From contig CAJTKM010000001.1 of the NCBI GenBank assembly GCA_910576545.1, forward strand, positions 62,001 through 126,000: a DNA stretch of 64,000 nucleotides. The letters run 5' to 3'. This DNA comes from Lachnospiraceae bacterium (lineage in GTDB: Bacteria; Bacillota; Clostridia; Lachnospirales; Anaerotignaceae). Made by a program: the position numbers and the translations under genes. Positions 25,468 through 34,448 of the stretch are shown in pieces. The first letter of the stretch is position 1, and every line of letters starts with the position of its first letter. Below the pieces are notes generated by a model. That model worked only from the letters and a program-made list of their open reading frames with translations, did no database searches and was not told where the DNA came from.

Positions 25468-26769
25468 ATGTTCAGGAATATGCCGGATATGATTTACAAC
25501 GCCGAAACCATCAGCCACATCGGCAAAATAGAGAATATCGTAGGAATGACCATAGAGGCTTCCGGCGGAAAAGCTGCTATCGGCGACATCTGCCATATTT
25601 ACAGTGAGAATGCCCGCGGGCAGGCGCTGGCGGAGGTCGTTGGATTCAAGAATGACAGAATCCTGCTTATGCCCTACGACAATATGACAGGGCTTGCGGC
25701 AGGGAACTTTGTCCGTAATACCAGACAGCAGCTGAGAATACCTGTGGGGGATTTCCTGAAAGGAAGAATCATTGACGCGCTGGGCAGGCCTATAGACGGG
25801 CTTTCCGGTTTTAAGCCGGACCAGTTCTTTTCTATAGAAAACCCGTACATCAACCCACTTTCCCGTCCGCCAATCAGCGAGCGTATGGACTTCGGCATAA
25901 AAGCCATAGACGGCACGCTCTCCATCGGTAAAGGGCAGAGGGTCGGAATATTCGCTGGCAGCGGCGTTGGCAAAAGTACGCTGCTCGGCATGATTGCAAA
26001 AAATGTGAAAGCCGACATCAACGTAATTGCCCTTGTGGGCGAGCGTGGCCGAGAGGTTTTGGAGTTTGTCCAGAACGATTTGGGCGAAGCAGGGCTTGCG
26101 CGTTCCATATTGGTGGTTGCCACCAGCGACCAGTCCGCGATGCTCCGGTCGAAATGCCCTGTTGTCGCAACGGCGATTGCGGAGTATTTCAAAGGGCAGG
26201 GCAGAGATGTTCTTCTGATGATGGACTCCCTGACGCGTTTTTCCATGGCGCAGAGGGAAATCGGGCTGGCCGTTGGCGAGCCTCCCATAGCAAGAGGCTA
26301 TACGCCTTCCATATACGCCGAGCTGCCTAAGCTGCTGGAGCGGAGCGGAAATTTCGAAGAAGGCTCTATTACCGGAATTTATACCGTTCTGGTGGAGGGC
26401 GATGATACAAACGAACCAATCGCCGATACCGTCCGTGGTATTTTGGACGGGCATATCGTGCTGACAAGGAAACTGGCAAATTCAAACCATTTCCCTGCCA
26501 TAGATGTAAACGCAAGCATTTCCAGACTTATGAACGCCATTGTCAGCAAGGAACACCGCGCGCTGGCGTCGAAGCTGAGGGATATCCTGAGCGTTTACGA
26601 AAAAAATTCTGATTTGATTTCCATTGGCGCGTATAAGGCCGGGACAAACCCCAGTGTGGATTACGCGATTTCTAAAATAGACCTTGTGAATGGTTTCCTG
26701 AAGCAGGGGATTAACGAAAGCTTTGATTATGACGAAGTGATGCATTCCTTGGAGCATATCCTTTCCTGA
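25468..26769 (+). CDS. fliI: Flagellum-specific ATPase FliI
   Basis: 433 residues. Walker A GIFAGSGVGKSTLLGMI at about residue 163, Walker B DVLLMMDSLTRFSMAQREI, and the export-ATPase segment EPPIARGYTPSIYAELPKLL. It hydrolyses ATP at the base of the export gate. GGAGG precedes the ATG. A 284-bp repeat-bearing gap separates it from fliH. Confidence 0.97.
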   Translation: MFRNMPDMIYNAETISHIGKIENIVGMTIEASGGKAAIGDICHIYSENARGQALAEVVGFKNDRILLMPYDNMTGLAAGNFVRNTRQQLRIPVGDFLKGRIIDALGRPIDGLSGFKPDQFFSIENPYINPLSRPPISERMDFGIKAIDGTLSIGKGQRVGIFAGSGVGKSTLLGMIAKNVKADINVIALVGERGREVLEFVQNDLGEAGLARSILVVATSDQSAMLRSKCPVVATAIAEYFKGQGRDVLLMMDSLTRFSMAQREIGLAVGEPPIARGYTPSIYAELPKLLERSGNFEEGSITGIYTVLVEGDDTNEPIADTVRGILDGHIVLTRKLANSNHFPAIDVNASISRLMNAIVSKEHRALASKLRDILSVYEKNSDLISIGAYKAGTNPSVDYAISKIDLVNGFLKQGINESFDYDEVMHSLEHILS

Positions 26770-26814
26770 ACGGCGCCTGCCTGTAAGGAAGGGGCATAAA
26801 GGGAGGAAAATATT

Positions 26815-27264
26815 TTGAAAAAGTTTTCATTTAAGCTGGAGCCCGTACTGAAATACAAGAATGACAGACTGGAAATGCTGCGGAACGAGCACGCCGGCAT
26901 ACTGCGGCGGATACGGGCGCAGGAAGATAAAATAGCCGGACTGGAACGGGAACGGGACGCCTGCGCGGCGGAATTCAATGCAAAAAAGCTGAGCGGAATC
27001 ATTCCTGTTGAGGCTGTCAATTATCAGAACTACCTGACCCGTCAGAACCATATCATACGGCGGGAATATACTGCTTTGGAACATATCCGGAAGGAAGAAG
27101 AGCGGAAAAAGGAAGAAATACTTGAGGCAAAAAAGGAATCCCTTTCCATTGAAAAGCTGAAAGAAATCACTATGGAGGAATACCGCAAGGAAGCAAGCCG
27201 GGAAAACGAAATGTTTATCGAGGAATTTGTTTCCAACAGCAGGGCTGCGGCACGCGGGGTCTGA
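26815..27264 (+). CDS. fliJ: Flagellar export protein FliJ
   Basis: 149 residues from a TTG start after GGGAGGAAAA. It begins KKFSFKLEPVLKYKNDRLEM, typical of FliJ, and is coiled coil through most of its length. FliJ is the central stalk of the FliI ATPase ring. The gene follows fliI by 45 bp. Confidence 0.9.
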   Translation: MKKFSFKLEPVLKYKNDRLEMLRNEHAGILRRIRAQEDKIAGLERERDACAAEFNAKKLSGIIPVEAVNYQNYLTRQNHIIRREYTALEHIRKEEERKKEEILEAKKESLSIEKLKEITMEEYRKEASRENEMFIEEFVSNSRAAARGV

Positions 27265-27466
27265 CAAATGTTGTCAGATAAAATTTCTGGTTGAAATGCA
27301 TGGAAAGCATTGAAAGAATCGTCTGAATATGGTAAAACAGATTGAGGGCTGAAGAAGGAAATTTCTATTTTGATAAATTGGGAATATGCAGGTAACTGTT
27401 TTCAGAGGGTCATTCCATTTTTTATAAAATGTTAATGATAAATATAACTTTAAGGAGGTGGACGAT

Positions 27467-28642
27467 GTGGTAGCAGGCAAAAATGCGTTATCGGGCGGCG
27501 CTGACATGCTTTCGGTTGTAAGCAAAATAAATACGGCGAAACCGAAAAAGAACAATGACAGCGAATTTAAGACAATGCTCGATAAAAACGCACAAAACAC
27601 ACAGCAGAACACGCAGAACACCGATGCGGCCGCGAAACCGGAGGCACCGAACAAGGAGAATCCTCCCGCTGCGGAGAACAGCGCAGAAGTTCCGAAAGAT
27701 GAAAATGTGGAAGAAAGCGGGATTGCGCTGGAGGTTGCGGCACAGTTCGTAATCCTTCCCGAGCAGGAACGCGCATCGCTGAACTGGGCGGAGGAAACCC
27801 CTGCCGATATTTCGGGTAAGATTACCGAGACGGAAGCTGTGGGCAAAGTTGTGGAAGGCGCGGCAGAAGCCGGCGCGCAGCAGAAGGATTCGCAGGCCAC
27901 ATTGACCAAAGATGAATCGGGGCTTTTCGGGCAGAACCAGAAAGGCGCGGAAGAAGGCGGCGAAACTGCCAAAGCTGTAGAAACGCCTGACGCTGGGAAA
28001 AACCAGCAGACGGAAGCGGTAAAAGAAGTAAAAGTACAGGGGACAGAGGAAACGAAGCAGGACGGCGCGGCTGAAAAGACAGACGCAAAGGCCGGAGCCG
28101 ATGCAGCAAAGGGCACTGCAAAGGAAGAAAATGCGTCCGCGCAGGACGTAAGCGCACATACGGCGGCACCAAAGGAAGTGCAGGACGATGATATGCTGAA
28201 CTTTAAGGTCGGCGATTCCGTCAAACTGGCAGAACCCAAGGCGGCGCAGGAAATGGCGGATACCATAATGGTACGTGCGTCACAGGGCAACAGGGAGTTC
28301 GAAATGCAGCTGAACCCCGAAGAACTGGGCAAGGTAAAAATCAAAATGGTATTCGAGGAAGGCAAAATACACATCGCAATGACGTGCGACAACCAGAAGG
28401 CCATGGACCTGCTTTCTTCTACAAGCAGCCGCCTGAAAGAAATGATTGAGGAGCGCACGGGCAGCGAAGTAAACGTACATGTGGAACAGGAAAGCGAAAC
28501 GCCATACCACGAGCAGGAAAAGCAGAACGGCAAGGAGAATGACGCGCAGCAGAACACAAACCGCAGACAGGGCGGCAAGGAAAGCGCGGATTCCATGGAT
28601 TTCATCCAGCAGCTGAGGCTTGGCCTTGTGGAAGCGGAATAA
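27467..28642 (+). CDS. fliK: Flagellar hook-length control protein FliK
   Basis: 391 residues. The GTG at 27467 is chosen because AAGGAGGTG lies six bases upstream; the GTG at 27458 is part of that site. Residues 30-250 are low-complexity, rich in Ala, Glu, Lys and Gln, as in FliK ruler regions. The C-terminal Flg_hook domain contains FEMQLNPEELGKVKIKMVFE and AMDLLSSTSSRLKEMIEERT. FliK measures hook length and switches export specificity through FlhB. Confidence 0.9.
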   Translation: MVAGKNALSGGADMLSVVSKINTAKPKKNNDSEFKTMLDKNAQNTQQNTQNTDAAAKPEAPNKENPPAAENSAEVPKDENVEESGIALEVAAQFVILPEQERASLNWAEETPADISGKITETEAVGKVVEGAAEAGAQQKDSQATLTKDESGLFGQNQKGAEEGGETAKAVETPDAGKNQQTEAVKEVKVQGTEETKQDGAAEKTDAKAGADAAKGTAKEENASAQDVSAHTAAPKEVQDDDMLNFKVGDSVKLAEPKAAQEMADTIMVRASQGNREFEMQLNPEELGKVKIKMVFEEGKIHIAMTCDNQKAMDLLSSTSSRLKEMIEERTGSEVNVHVEQESETPYHEQEKQNGKENDAQQNTNRRQGGKESADSMDFIQQLRLGLVEAE

Positions 28643-28677
28643 AGAAACAGAAATAGCCGGAAAAGGAGGAATGACAG

Positions 28678-29343
28678 ATGGATGCAGCAAACACGAAATA
28701 TGCGGGCAGCATCGCGCAGGGGGGAACACCATTATGGAAAAATGAAAAGGGCGAATTTGCCCCTGCTCAAAGGCCGTTTAATTACAAGGATAATACAACG
28801 CTGGACATGGATGACTTTTATACGCTGATGGCGGCAGAAATGCAGTATCAGGACGTATTGAATCCCGAAAGCAACACGGCGGAAATGATGAACCAGATGG
28901 TGCAGATGTCCATGATAAACGCGATGCAGGACATGATGACGATGTCCATGACGACTTACGCGGGTTCCCTGATGGGCAAGGAAGTTATCATTGCGGATAC
29001 TACAACCGGCAAGATGGAAACCGTTTATGGCGTTGTGGAAGGCGTTAATCTTTATAACGGCACACCGACAATCATTGTAAACGGCAAGGAATATTCCATG
29101 TCGCAAATCATGGGTCTGGGCAAGGCTCCGGAAACATCGAAGCCGGAAGAGAAACCCGATCCGGAAGAACCAGAAGAACCCGAAGAACCCGATGGCGGCG
29201 GTGAGCAGAATCCACCGACAGTAGGAGGAAGCGGCGATGAGCAGAATCCACCGACAACAGGCGGCAGCGAGCAGAATCCACCGACAACAGGCGGCGATGA
29301 ACAGAATCCACCGACAACAGGCGGCGACGGCGAACAGGCATAA
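28678..29343 (+). CDS. flgD: Flagellar hook assembly protein FlgD with a repetitive tail
   Basis: 221 residues. The first 95 contain the FlgD scaffold motif DDFYTLMAAEMQYQDVLNPE and the helix NQMVQMSMINAMQDM; a short beta segment follows (GVVEGVNLYNGTPTIIVNGK). From residue 160 the protein is an acidic Pro/Glu run and then four near-identical EQNPPT(T/V)GG repeats. FlgD caps the growing hook. The repetitive tail is not part of usual FlgD and varies little even at the DNA level. Confidence 0.92.
   Translation: MDAANTKYAGSIAQGGTPLWKNEKGEFAPAQRPFNYKDNTTLDMDDFYTLMAAEMQYQDVLNPESNTAEMMNQMVQMSMINAMQDMMTMSMTTYAGSLMGKEVIIADTTTGKMETVYGVVEGVNLYNGTPTIIVNGKEYSMSQIMGLGKAPETSKPEEKPDPEEPEEPEEPDGGGEQNPPTVGGSGDEQNPPTTGGSEQNPPTTGGDEQNPPTTGGDGEQA
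29203..29329 (+). repeat. Tandem repeats in the flgD 3' end
   Basis: Four units built on CAGAATCCACCGACAACAGG, spaced 27-36 bp apart, differing mainly in short Gly/Ser/Asp spacers. Near identity at third codon positions suggests recent expansion by slippage. Confidence 0.85.
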
Positions 29344-29382
29344 CACACAGCGGCACGGAAGGGAAATAACGAGGTGAGCCCA

Positions 29383-29763
29383 GTGACAAACTCTATCAGA
29401 AATAACAGCGTATATAATGTCCAGAATGGGCAGAAACTCCAGAACATTGCTGCAAAACGGGCTGGCGGCGGTTTTGACGCCATGTTGCAGCAGGAAATTC
29501 AAAAAGCCGACGGGCTCCAGTTTTCCAAGCACTCCAAGGAGCGCATAGAACAGAGAGGTATTTCCCTGACGGAAGAACTGATGGCAGACCTGAACGCGGC
29601 GGCGGGCAAGGCAAGGCTGCGCGGCGCACGTGATGTGGTCATGATTGGGCATGATGCGGCTTTTATTGTAAATGTAACAAACAACATGGTGGTAACAGCC
29701 ATGAATGGTGAAGAAATGAAGGATAACATTTTTACGAATATTGACAGCGCCGTAATATTATAA
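29383..29763 (+). CDS. Flagellar operon protein (TIGR02530 type)
   Basis: 126 residues from GTG at 29383, with GAGGTGA five bases upstream. The middle segment LQFSKHSKERIEQRGISLTE and the C-terminal AFIVNVTNNMVVTAMNGEE fit the small conserved protein found between flgD and flgE in many Firmicutes. Its exact role is unknown; position suggests hook assembly. Confidence 0.85.
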   Translation: MTNSIRNNSVYNVQNGQKLQNIAAKRAGGGFDAMLQQEIQKADGLQFSKHSKERIEQRGISLTEELMADLNAAAGKARLRGARDVVMIGHDAAFIVNVTNNMVVTAMNGEEMKDNIFTNIDSAVIL

Positions 29764-29849
29764 GCTGGACCCGTTTTGGGAGGCTTTTGGAGCATCTGAA
29801 GCTATGCTCCTTATGATGCGGCATACTTGAAAGGGAGAGTGAACATTTT

Positions 29850-30890
29850 ATGATCAGATCGATGTTTGCAGCGGTTGCCGGCCTTAGGGTACATCAGAAC
29901 AGGCTGGACGTTGTCAGTAACAATATCGCTAACGTAAATACCTACGGCTTCAAGCCGGGGCTGGTTTCGTTCAAGGAATCCATTTACCAGAATACTTATA
30001 ATTCCGGCGGCGGCAACAATGTATACGGCGGCCAGAACCCCAGCCAGGTTGGTTACGGCGCACAGCTGGCGGGCATTACGCTGGACTTTGGGCAGGGCAG
30101 CTATGAGCCTACGGGCCGTGGTCTGGACTGTATGATTAACGGCACCGGCTTTTTCCTGGTAGGCCCGAAGAACCTTGGTGCAGACGATGGCAGTGGTATT
30201 ATCAACATTGCCCCTGGTTCGGAGGAAGGAGGCGCGAACGGCGAAAACGTAAATACTTCTGGTCTTTCCGCATTAAGTTTGACAAGGGTTGGCAGATTCT
30301 TCATTGACGGCGATGGTTATCTGGTTGATGAAAACAGAAACGTGGTATATGGTTTCTATCAGAAGGACGGCATCAATCACCCTGCAACCGGTACAGAAAA
30401 ATTTGAGGCTAAAACAGGCGTACTGGTTCCCCTGCGTGTTCCCGCGCTGAGCGTGGAAACTGGCGGCGGCGGTACTACGACACCTGGTACTCCTGGTACT
30501 AAAGACAAGAACGAAATTCACGCGGATACGGAAAGACTGATTCTGGAGGGCATCTCCATTGACCCTAACGGCGTAATCACCGGCACATCCGGTAAAACGA
30601 TTTACTCCTTTGGCCAGGTTGCGGTCTGCAACGTGCCTAACCAGGAGGCTTTGGAGAAAGTCGGCGATTCCTACTACAAGATTAAAGGCAATACGGGTAC
30701 CTGCGGCGGCTATGTTCCCGGCGAGGGCAGCACAGGCGACCTGGTTACAAACTGTCTGGAAATGTCCAAGACAGACCTTGCGCAGGAAATTACGAATATG
30801 ATTATTGCGGAAAGAGGTTTGCAGGCAAACTCTAAAATGATTACGGTTTCTGATGAAGTGCTTCAGGAACTGATCAGCATGAAACGGTAA
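29850..30890 (+). CDS. flgE: Flagellar hook protein FlgE
   Basis: 346 residues. The N-terminal VHQNRLDVVSNNIANVNTYG, and the C-terminal LAQEITNMIIAERGLQANSK with MITVSDEVLQELISMKR, are the two helices of the hook core (D0/D1). The central exposed part is Gly-rich and Thr/Pro-rich (TGGGGTTTPGTPGTKDKN). Somewhat short for FlgE but within range. AAGGGAGAG precedes the start. Confidence 0.92.
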   Translation: MIRSMFAAVAGLRVHQNRLDVVSNNIANVNTYGFKPGLVSFKESIYQNTYNSGGGNNVYGGQNPSQVGYGAQLAGITLDFGQGSYEPTGRGLDCMINGTGFFLVGPKNLGADDGSGIINIAPGSEEGGANGENVNTSGLSALSLTRVGRFFIDGDGYLVDENRNVVYGFYQKDGINHPATGTEKFEAKTGVLVPLRVPALSVETGGGGTTTPGTPGTKDKNEIHADTERLILEGISIDPNGVITGTSGKTIYSFGQVAVCNVPNQEALEKVGDSYYKIKGNTGTCGGYVPGEGSTGDLVTNCLEMSKTDLAQEITNMIIAERGLQANSKMITVSDEVLQELISMKR

Positions 30891-30978
30891 GAATTATCAG
30901 TAAGCTCTCAGGCGGCCGGCGCGGCCTGGCCGCCATCATTAAATCATCCATGAGAATATCGGAGAGAGGAAAAAGACT

Positions 30979-31191
30979 ATGATTAAGCTGACAAAACTGA
31001 ACAATGAAATTTTTGTGGTGAACTGCAACCAGATTGAAAGCATTGAAAAAATTCCGGAAACGAAAATCGTTCTGATGAACAAGGACTTTTATATTGTTCA
31101 GGAGGATTTGGACGAGATTATTGAAAAAATTATAGAATTCAACGCGAAAATCACCGACCTTAACAAGAGGATACAGATTGTTCAGGATTGA
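30979..31191 (+). CDS. flbD: Flagellar protein FlbD
   Basis: 70 residues: MIKLTKLNNEIFVVNCNQIE with ETKIVLMNKDFYIVQED. This matches the small FlbD/SwrD family, which in Bacillus raises flagellar power. It lies between flgE and motA, its usual position. GAGAGG precedes the start. Confidence 0.93.
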   Translation: MIKLTKLNNEIFVVNCNQIESIEKIPETKIVLMNKDFYIVQEDLDEIIEKIIEFNAKITDLNKRIQIVQD

Positions 31192-31380
31192 CACGCGCCT
31201 TCCCGGAAGGGGGTTGGGGGGCAAGGCAGACTTTCCGAGAGAAAATGAATGCCGGCTGCCCATGAGCAGACCTATGAGGGCAACTCTCTGGGCACGGCGT
31301 TTTACATAAACTTTAGAAAAAAGACACTGGACAATATAAAGACAGCAAGAAAAGCCTAAGGCAGGGAAGAGGAGTAAATT

Positions 31381-32193
31381 ATGAAGGATATATCGACTGT
31401 TGCAGGTATATTGGCAGGTTTTGCTTTGATTGTATTCGCCATGGTTTTCAGTACAGACCCTATCGGCATCAATATCAAGGCCGTCTTGAACTTCGTGGAT
31501 CCGGCCAGTATATTCATCGTAATCGGCGGCGTATTCGCCAGCGTATTTGCCAGCTACCCAATCAGTACATTGAAAAAAATGCCGAAACACCTGAAAATCG
31601 TTGTTTCGGGCAACCGCTATGAACCGGTTGAATACATCAATACACTGGTGGAATTTTCTCAGATTGCGAGAAAGAACGGCCTTCTGGCGCTGGAAGAAAA
31701 GGCAAACCAGCAGGAGGACCCGTTTTTCAAGCAGAGTATTATGCTGATTGTTGATGCGACGGACCCGGAAAAGGTTAAGACCATGCTGGAAAACGATTTG
31801 GAAAAGCTGGCGACAAGGCATGAGGACGCCGTGGGTATCTACGAAAAGGCTTCCGCAATGGCTCCCGCTTTCGGTATGATTGGTACGCTGGTCGGCCTTG
31901 TAAACATGCTGAAGAACATGAGCATGGACGAGGGCGGCTCCAGTACGATTGGTAAGGACATGGGTACGGCGTTGATTACAACATTCTACGGCTGTATTCT
32001 GGCAAACCTGATTTTCGGCCCTATCGCAATGAAGCTGAAAGTACGAAGCGACGAGGAATACCTCTGCAAGGAAATCATCATTGCGGGCGTGCTTTCCATA
32101 CAGTCCGGCGAAACGCCGAAATTTATGGAGGAAAAGCTGATTTCCTTCCTTGAACAGAGCGAAAGGGAAAAAGCAATGGCTGAAAAGGATTAA
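31381..32193 (+). CDS. motA: Flagellar motor stator protein MotA
   Basis: 270 residues with four membrane helices (first ILAGFALIVFAMVF, then PASIFIVIGGVFASVFASYP). The third, at about residues 150-180, contains APAFGMIGTLVGLVNMLKNM. A long cytoplasmic loop between helices 2 and 3 carries the charged residues that touch FliG. It conducts protons or Na+ with MotB. The 189 bp before it hold no gene. A 382-bp repeat-bearing gap follows before motB, which is unusually far. Confidence 0.95.
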   Translation: MKDISTVAGILAGFALIVFAMVFSTDPIGINIKAVLNFVDPASIFIVIGGVFASVFASYPISTLKKMPKHLKIVVSGNRYEPVEYINTLVEFSQIARKNGLLALEEKANQQEDPFFKQSIMLIVDATDPEKVKTMLENDLEKLATRHEDAVGIYEKASAMAPAFGMIGTLVGLVNMLKNMSMDEGGSSTIGKDMGTALITTFYGCILANLIFGPIAMKLKVRSDEEYLCKEIIIAGVLSIQSGETPKFMEEKLISFLEQSEREKAMAEKD

Positions 32194-32199
32194 GAAAAA

Positions 32200-32560
32200 A
32201 AGACTGTGGGGCTTTGCCCCGCGCACCCTTAAAACCCTGGAGGCTCTGCCTCCAAACCTTCGCAAGCCTTGCCGGCACTTTGCTTCGCAAAGCCGCTTCC
32301 GGCGACCGGACTTCTTTCCGGTACTTATTAGAAAAGGGCTTGACCCAGTGTACCGACAAGAGAAGGCGGCGGGCGGAACGCTTTGACCTAAACTTTACTG
32401 TCAGCTGCATTTCCATGCGGCTGGAATGGAAGGACTGGGGGTTTCCGCAAAACGCAGCTTTGCGGCGGAAGGGTCAGGGGGCGTGCCCCTTGCAGGGGTG
32501 TTGGGGATTGAGTCCCCAAGGTCGTTGGTTTTCAGTTTTGGATTTTTTAACCGCTAGGAA
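32200..32560. repeat. Mosaic hairpin-rich repeat between motA and motB
   Basis: Contains GTGGGGCTTTGCCCCGC, CTGGAGGCTCTGCCTCCA, an approximately 75-bp module (32276-32346) also found at 39779-39853, GCAGCTGCATTTCCATGCGGCTG-like arms and TTGGGGATTGAGTCCCCAA. Each part can form a hairpin. No coding sequence is evident. Confidence 0.65.
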
Positions 32561-32575
32561 CAGGATGTGTGAAAA

Positions 32576-33340
32576 ATGGCAAAACGGCAAAAAAAGGCTC
32601 CGGGCGGCGCCAACTGGATGGATACATACGGCGATATGGTTACGCTGCTTTTGTGTTTCTTCGTACTGCTGTACTCTATGTCGAGCATCAGTGAGGAGAA
32701 ATGGAAAATCATTGTAAAAAGCTTTAATCCGGACGCAATCGAAAGTTCGCAGATTGTAACGACGACAGAGCCGAACGATAATCTGGAGGACCCTGTAGAA
32801 GGCAGCCATGACCCGGCGGAAATACAGGAAACGTTTGACGAACTGTACCGCCAGCTGGTACAATATGTGGAGCAGAACAATTACCAGAATGATATTGAGC
32901 TTTCCAAAGGCGATGATTATACGTTTATCACCTTCAGGGATAATGTGTTCTTTGACGGCGAAAGCTACAATATCCGCCCCGAAGGACAGCATATACTGGA
33001 CGGTATCTGTGAGGCTCTGGCAACGGCAAGCGCATCTATTGACGAGGTGCGCGTGCTGGGGCATACGTCTCAGGCGACACCGGGCGTACCGAATGAGCCT
33101 GTAAGTGACAGATTCCTTGCGTCTAACCGCGCAACGGAAGTACTGCTTTATATACAGACCAAAAATATTATGGAACCGAGGTGTCTTGTGGCGGTTTCCT
33201 ATGGCCAGTTCCGCGCCATCAGCGATGTGGATACGAGAGAGGGCCGCGCAAGGAACAGGCGCGTTGAGCTTCTGATTACACGGAAGGACAGCGACGCAAA
33301 GAGCCTTGACCAATACTACAAGGAAATTAAATTTGAGTAA
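32576..33340 (+). CDS. motB: Flagellar motor stator protein MotB
   Basis: 254 residues. One membrane helix follows the ion-carrying Asp20 in MDTYGDMVTLLLCFFVLLYS. A periplasmic OmpA-like peptidoglycan-binding domain (ILDGICEALATASASIDEVR to ARNRRVELLITRK) occupies residues 125-245. It anchors the stator to the wall. fliM follows 73 bp downstream with no fliL between. Confidence 0.95.
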   Translation: MAKRQKKAPGGANWMDTYGDMVTLLLCFFVLLYSMSSISEEKWKIIVKSFNPDAIESSQIVTTTEPNDNLEDPVEGSHDPAEIQETFDELYRQLVQYVEQNNYQNDIELSKGDDYTFITFRDNVFFDGESYNIRPEGQHILDGICEALATASASIDEVRVLGHTSQATPGVPNEPVSDRFLASNRATEVLLYIQTKNIMEPRCLVAVSYGQFRAISDVDTREGRARNRRVELLITRKDSDAKSLDQYYKEIKFE

Positions 33341-33413
33341 ACAGCTTTACTGAATCGCAGAATTACAAAGGAAAAAAAGGAAGCGCAAAATTTGGAAAGG
33401 AGGCGAAAGGGGT

Positions 33414-34442
33414 ATGTCTGAAGTATTGACGCAAGCCCAAATCGACGCGCTGCTCAATTCGATGGCAGGCGGAGGCGGCGATGCGGAGGAAACAGCAGTC
33501 GAAAAAAAGGAAGAAATAAAATATAAAAAATACGACTTCTTCAGCCCGAAAAAGTTTACCAGGGATAAGCTGCGGCTGTTAAAGAGCGTATATGAAACAT
33601 ATTCCCGTGTGGTATCTTCCAGACTGAACAGCGTACTTCGGACAGGGTGCCAGGTGGAAATCTTTGATGTGGAGGAGCAGCGGTATTATGAATTTGCCAA
33701 CTCCCTGCATGAAAGTGATGTAGTGACACTGATTGGAACGGATGTAGGCGACGGGCGAATTGGGGAGCCTGTTATCATGAAGGTTGATCCATCAATGATG
33801 CTGAGCATGATCGACCATATGCTGGGCAGCACCAGCGACGACGGAGATGACAGCGTAACTTCTTATACTTATACGGACATCGAACTGCGGATTTATAACG
33901 TAATCGTAGGATATATGATTGATGTTATGCCGGACGGCTGGTCCAATTATATAGAGCTGAATTTTGAGCTGGAACGGCTGGAAACAAACCCGACCATGAT
34001 GCAGGAAATCAGCAGGGATGAATCGGTAGCGATTGTTATTTTGGACGTGCAGCTTGGAAATTTGGAAGGGAAAATCAGTATTTGTCTGCCGGACAGCGTT
34101 TTATCGTCTATTTTCAAAATCATGGAGCGGAAATCCTCCAGGGACAGCCTGTCGGAAGAAGAAAAGGAAGAAACATCGAAGATCATTTACGAGCATCTGA
34201 AAAAGACGTCTCTGGAAATGAAAGCCGAGCTTGGCAAATCCGAGCTTTTGCTGCGTGATATTTACAGCCTTCAGGTTGGGGACGTAATCAATTTGAACAA
34301 AGCAAAAGATTCCGAGGTATACCTGACTGTGGCAGACAAAACCTGTTTCAAGGGCTATCTGGGGACGAATAACAAGAACATGGCCATAAAAATAAGCGAT
34401 GTTTATGATAATACTCCAGTTTCATCGCAAAGGGGAGAGTAG
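33414..34442 (+). CDS. fliM: Flagellar motor switch protein FliM
   Basis: 342 residues. The N-terminal VLTQAQIDALLNSM is the CheY-P-binding peptide. Then come the CheC-like middle domain (LGSTSDDGDDSVTSYTYTDI, MIDVMPDGWSNYIELN) and a C-terminal SpoA domain. It forms the main wall of the C ring between FliG and FliY. AAAGGAGG lies upstream. fliY starts 6 bp after its stop. Confidence 0.96.
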   Translation: MSEVLTQAQIDALLNSMAGGGGDAEETAVEKKEEIKYKKYDFFSPKKFTRDKLRLLKSVYETYSRVVSSRLNSVLRTGCQVEIFDVEEQRYYEFANSLHESDVVTLIGTDVGDGRIGEPVIMKVDPSMMLSMIDHMLGSTSDDGDDSVTSYTYTDIELRIYNVIVGYMIDVMPDGWSNYIELNFELERLETNPTMMQEISRDESVAIVILDVQLGNLEGKISICLPDSVLSSIFKIMERKSSRDSLSEEEKEETSKIIYEHLKKTSLEMKAELGKSELLLRDIYSLQVGDVINLNKAKDSEVYLTVADKTCFKGYLGTNNKNMAIKISDVYDNTPVSSQRGE

Positions 34443-34448
34443 GAAAGA

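Noticed and set aside
27274-28605. Long open frame on the minus strand opposite fliK
   Set aside because: Rich in Ser, Ala and Cys as a mirror of the Ala/Glu codons of fliK; no ribosome site or family motif. fliK on the plus strand explains the DNA.
29203-29329. CRISPR-like regular repeats
   Set aside because: Units are in frame within flgD, with short spacers coding Gly/Ser/Asp; no unique spacers and no cas genes.
30874-32265. 463-codon minus-strand frame opposite flbD and motA
   Set aside because: It crosses two clear plus-strand genes and an intergenic repeat and has no recognisable domain; it is a shadow of codon bias.
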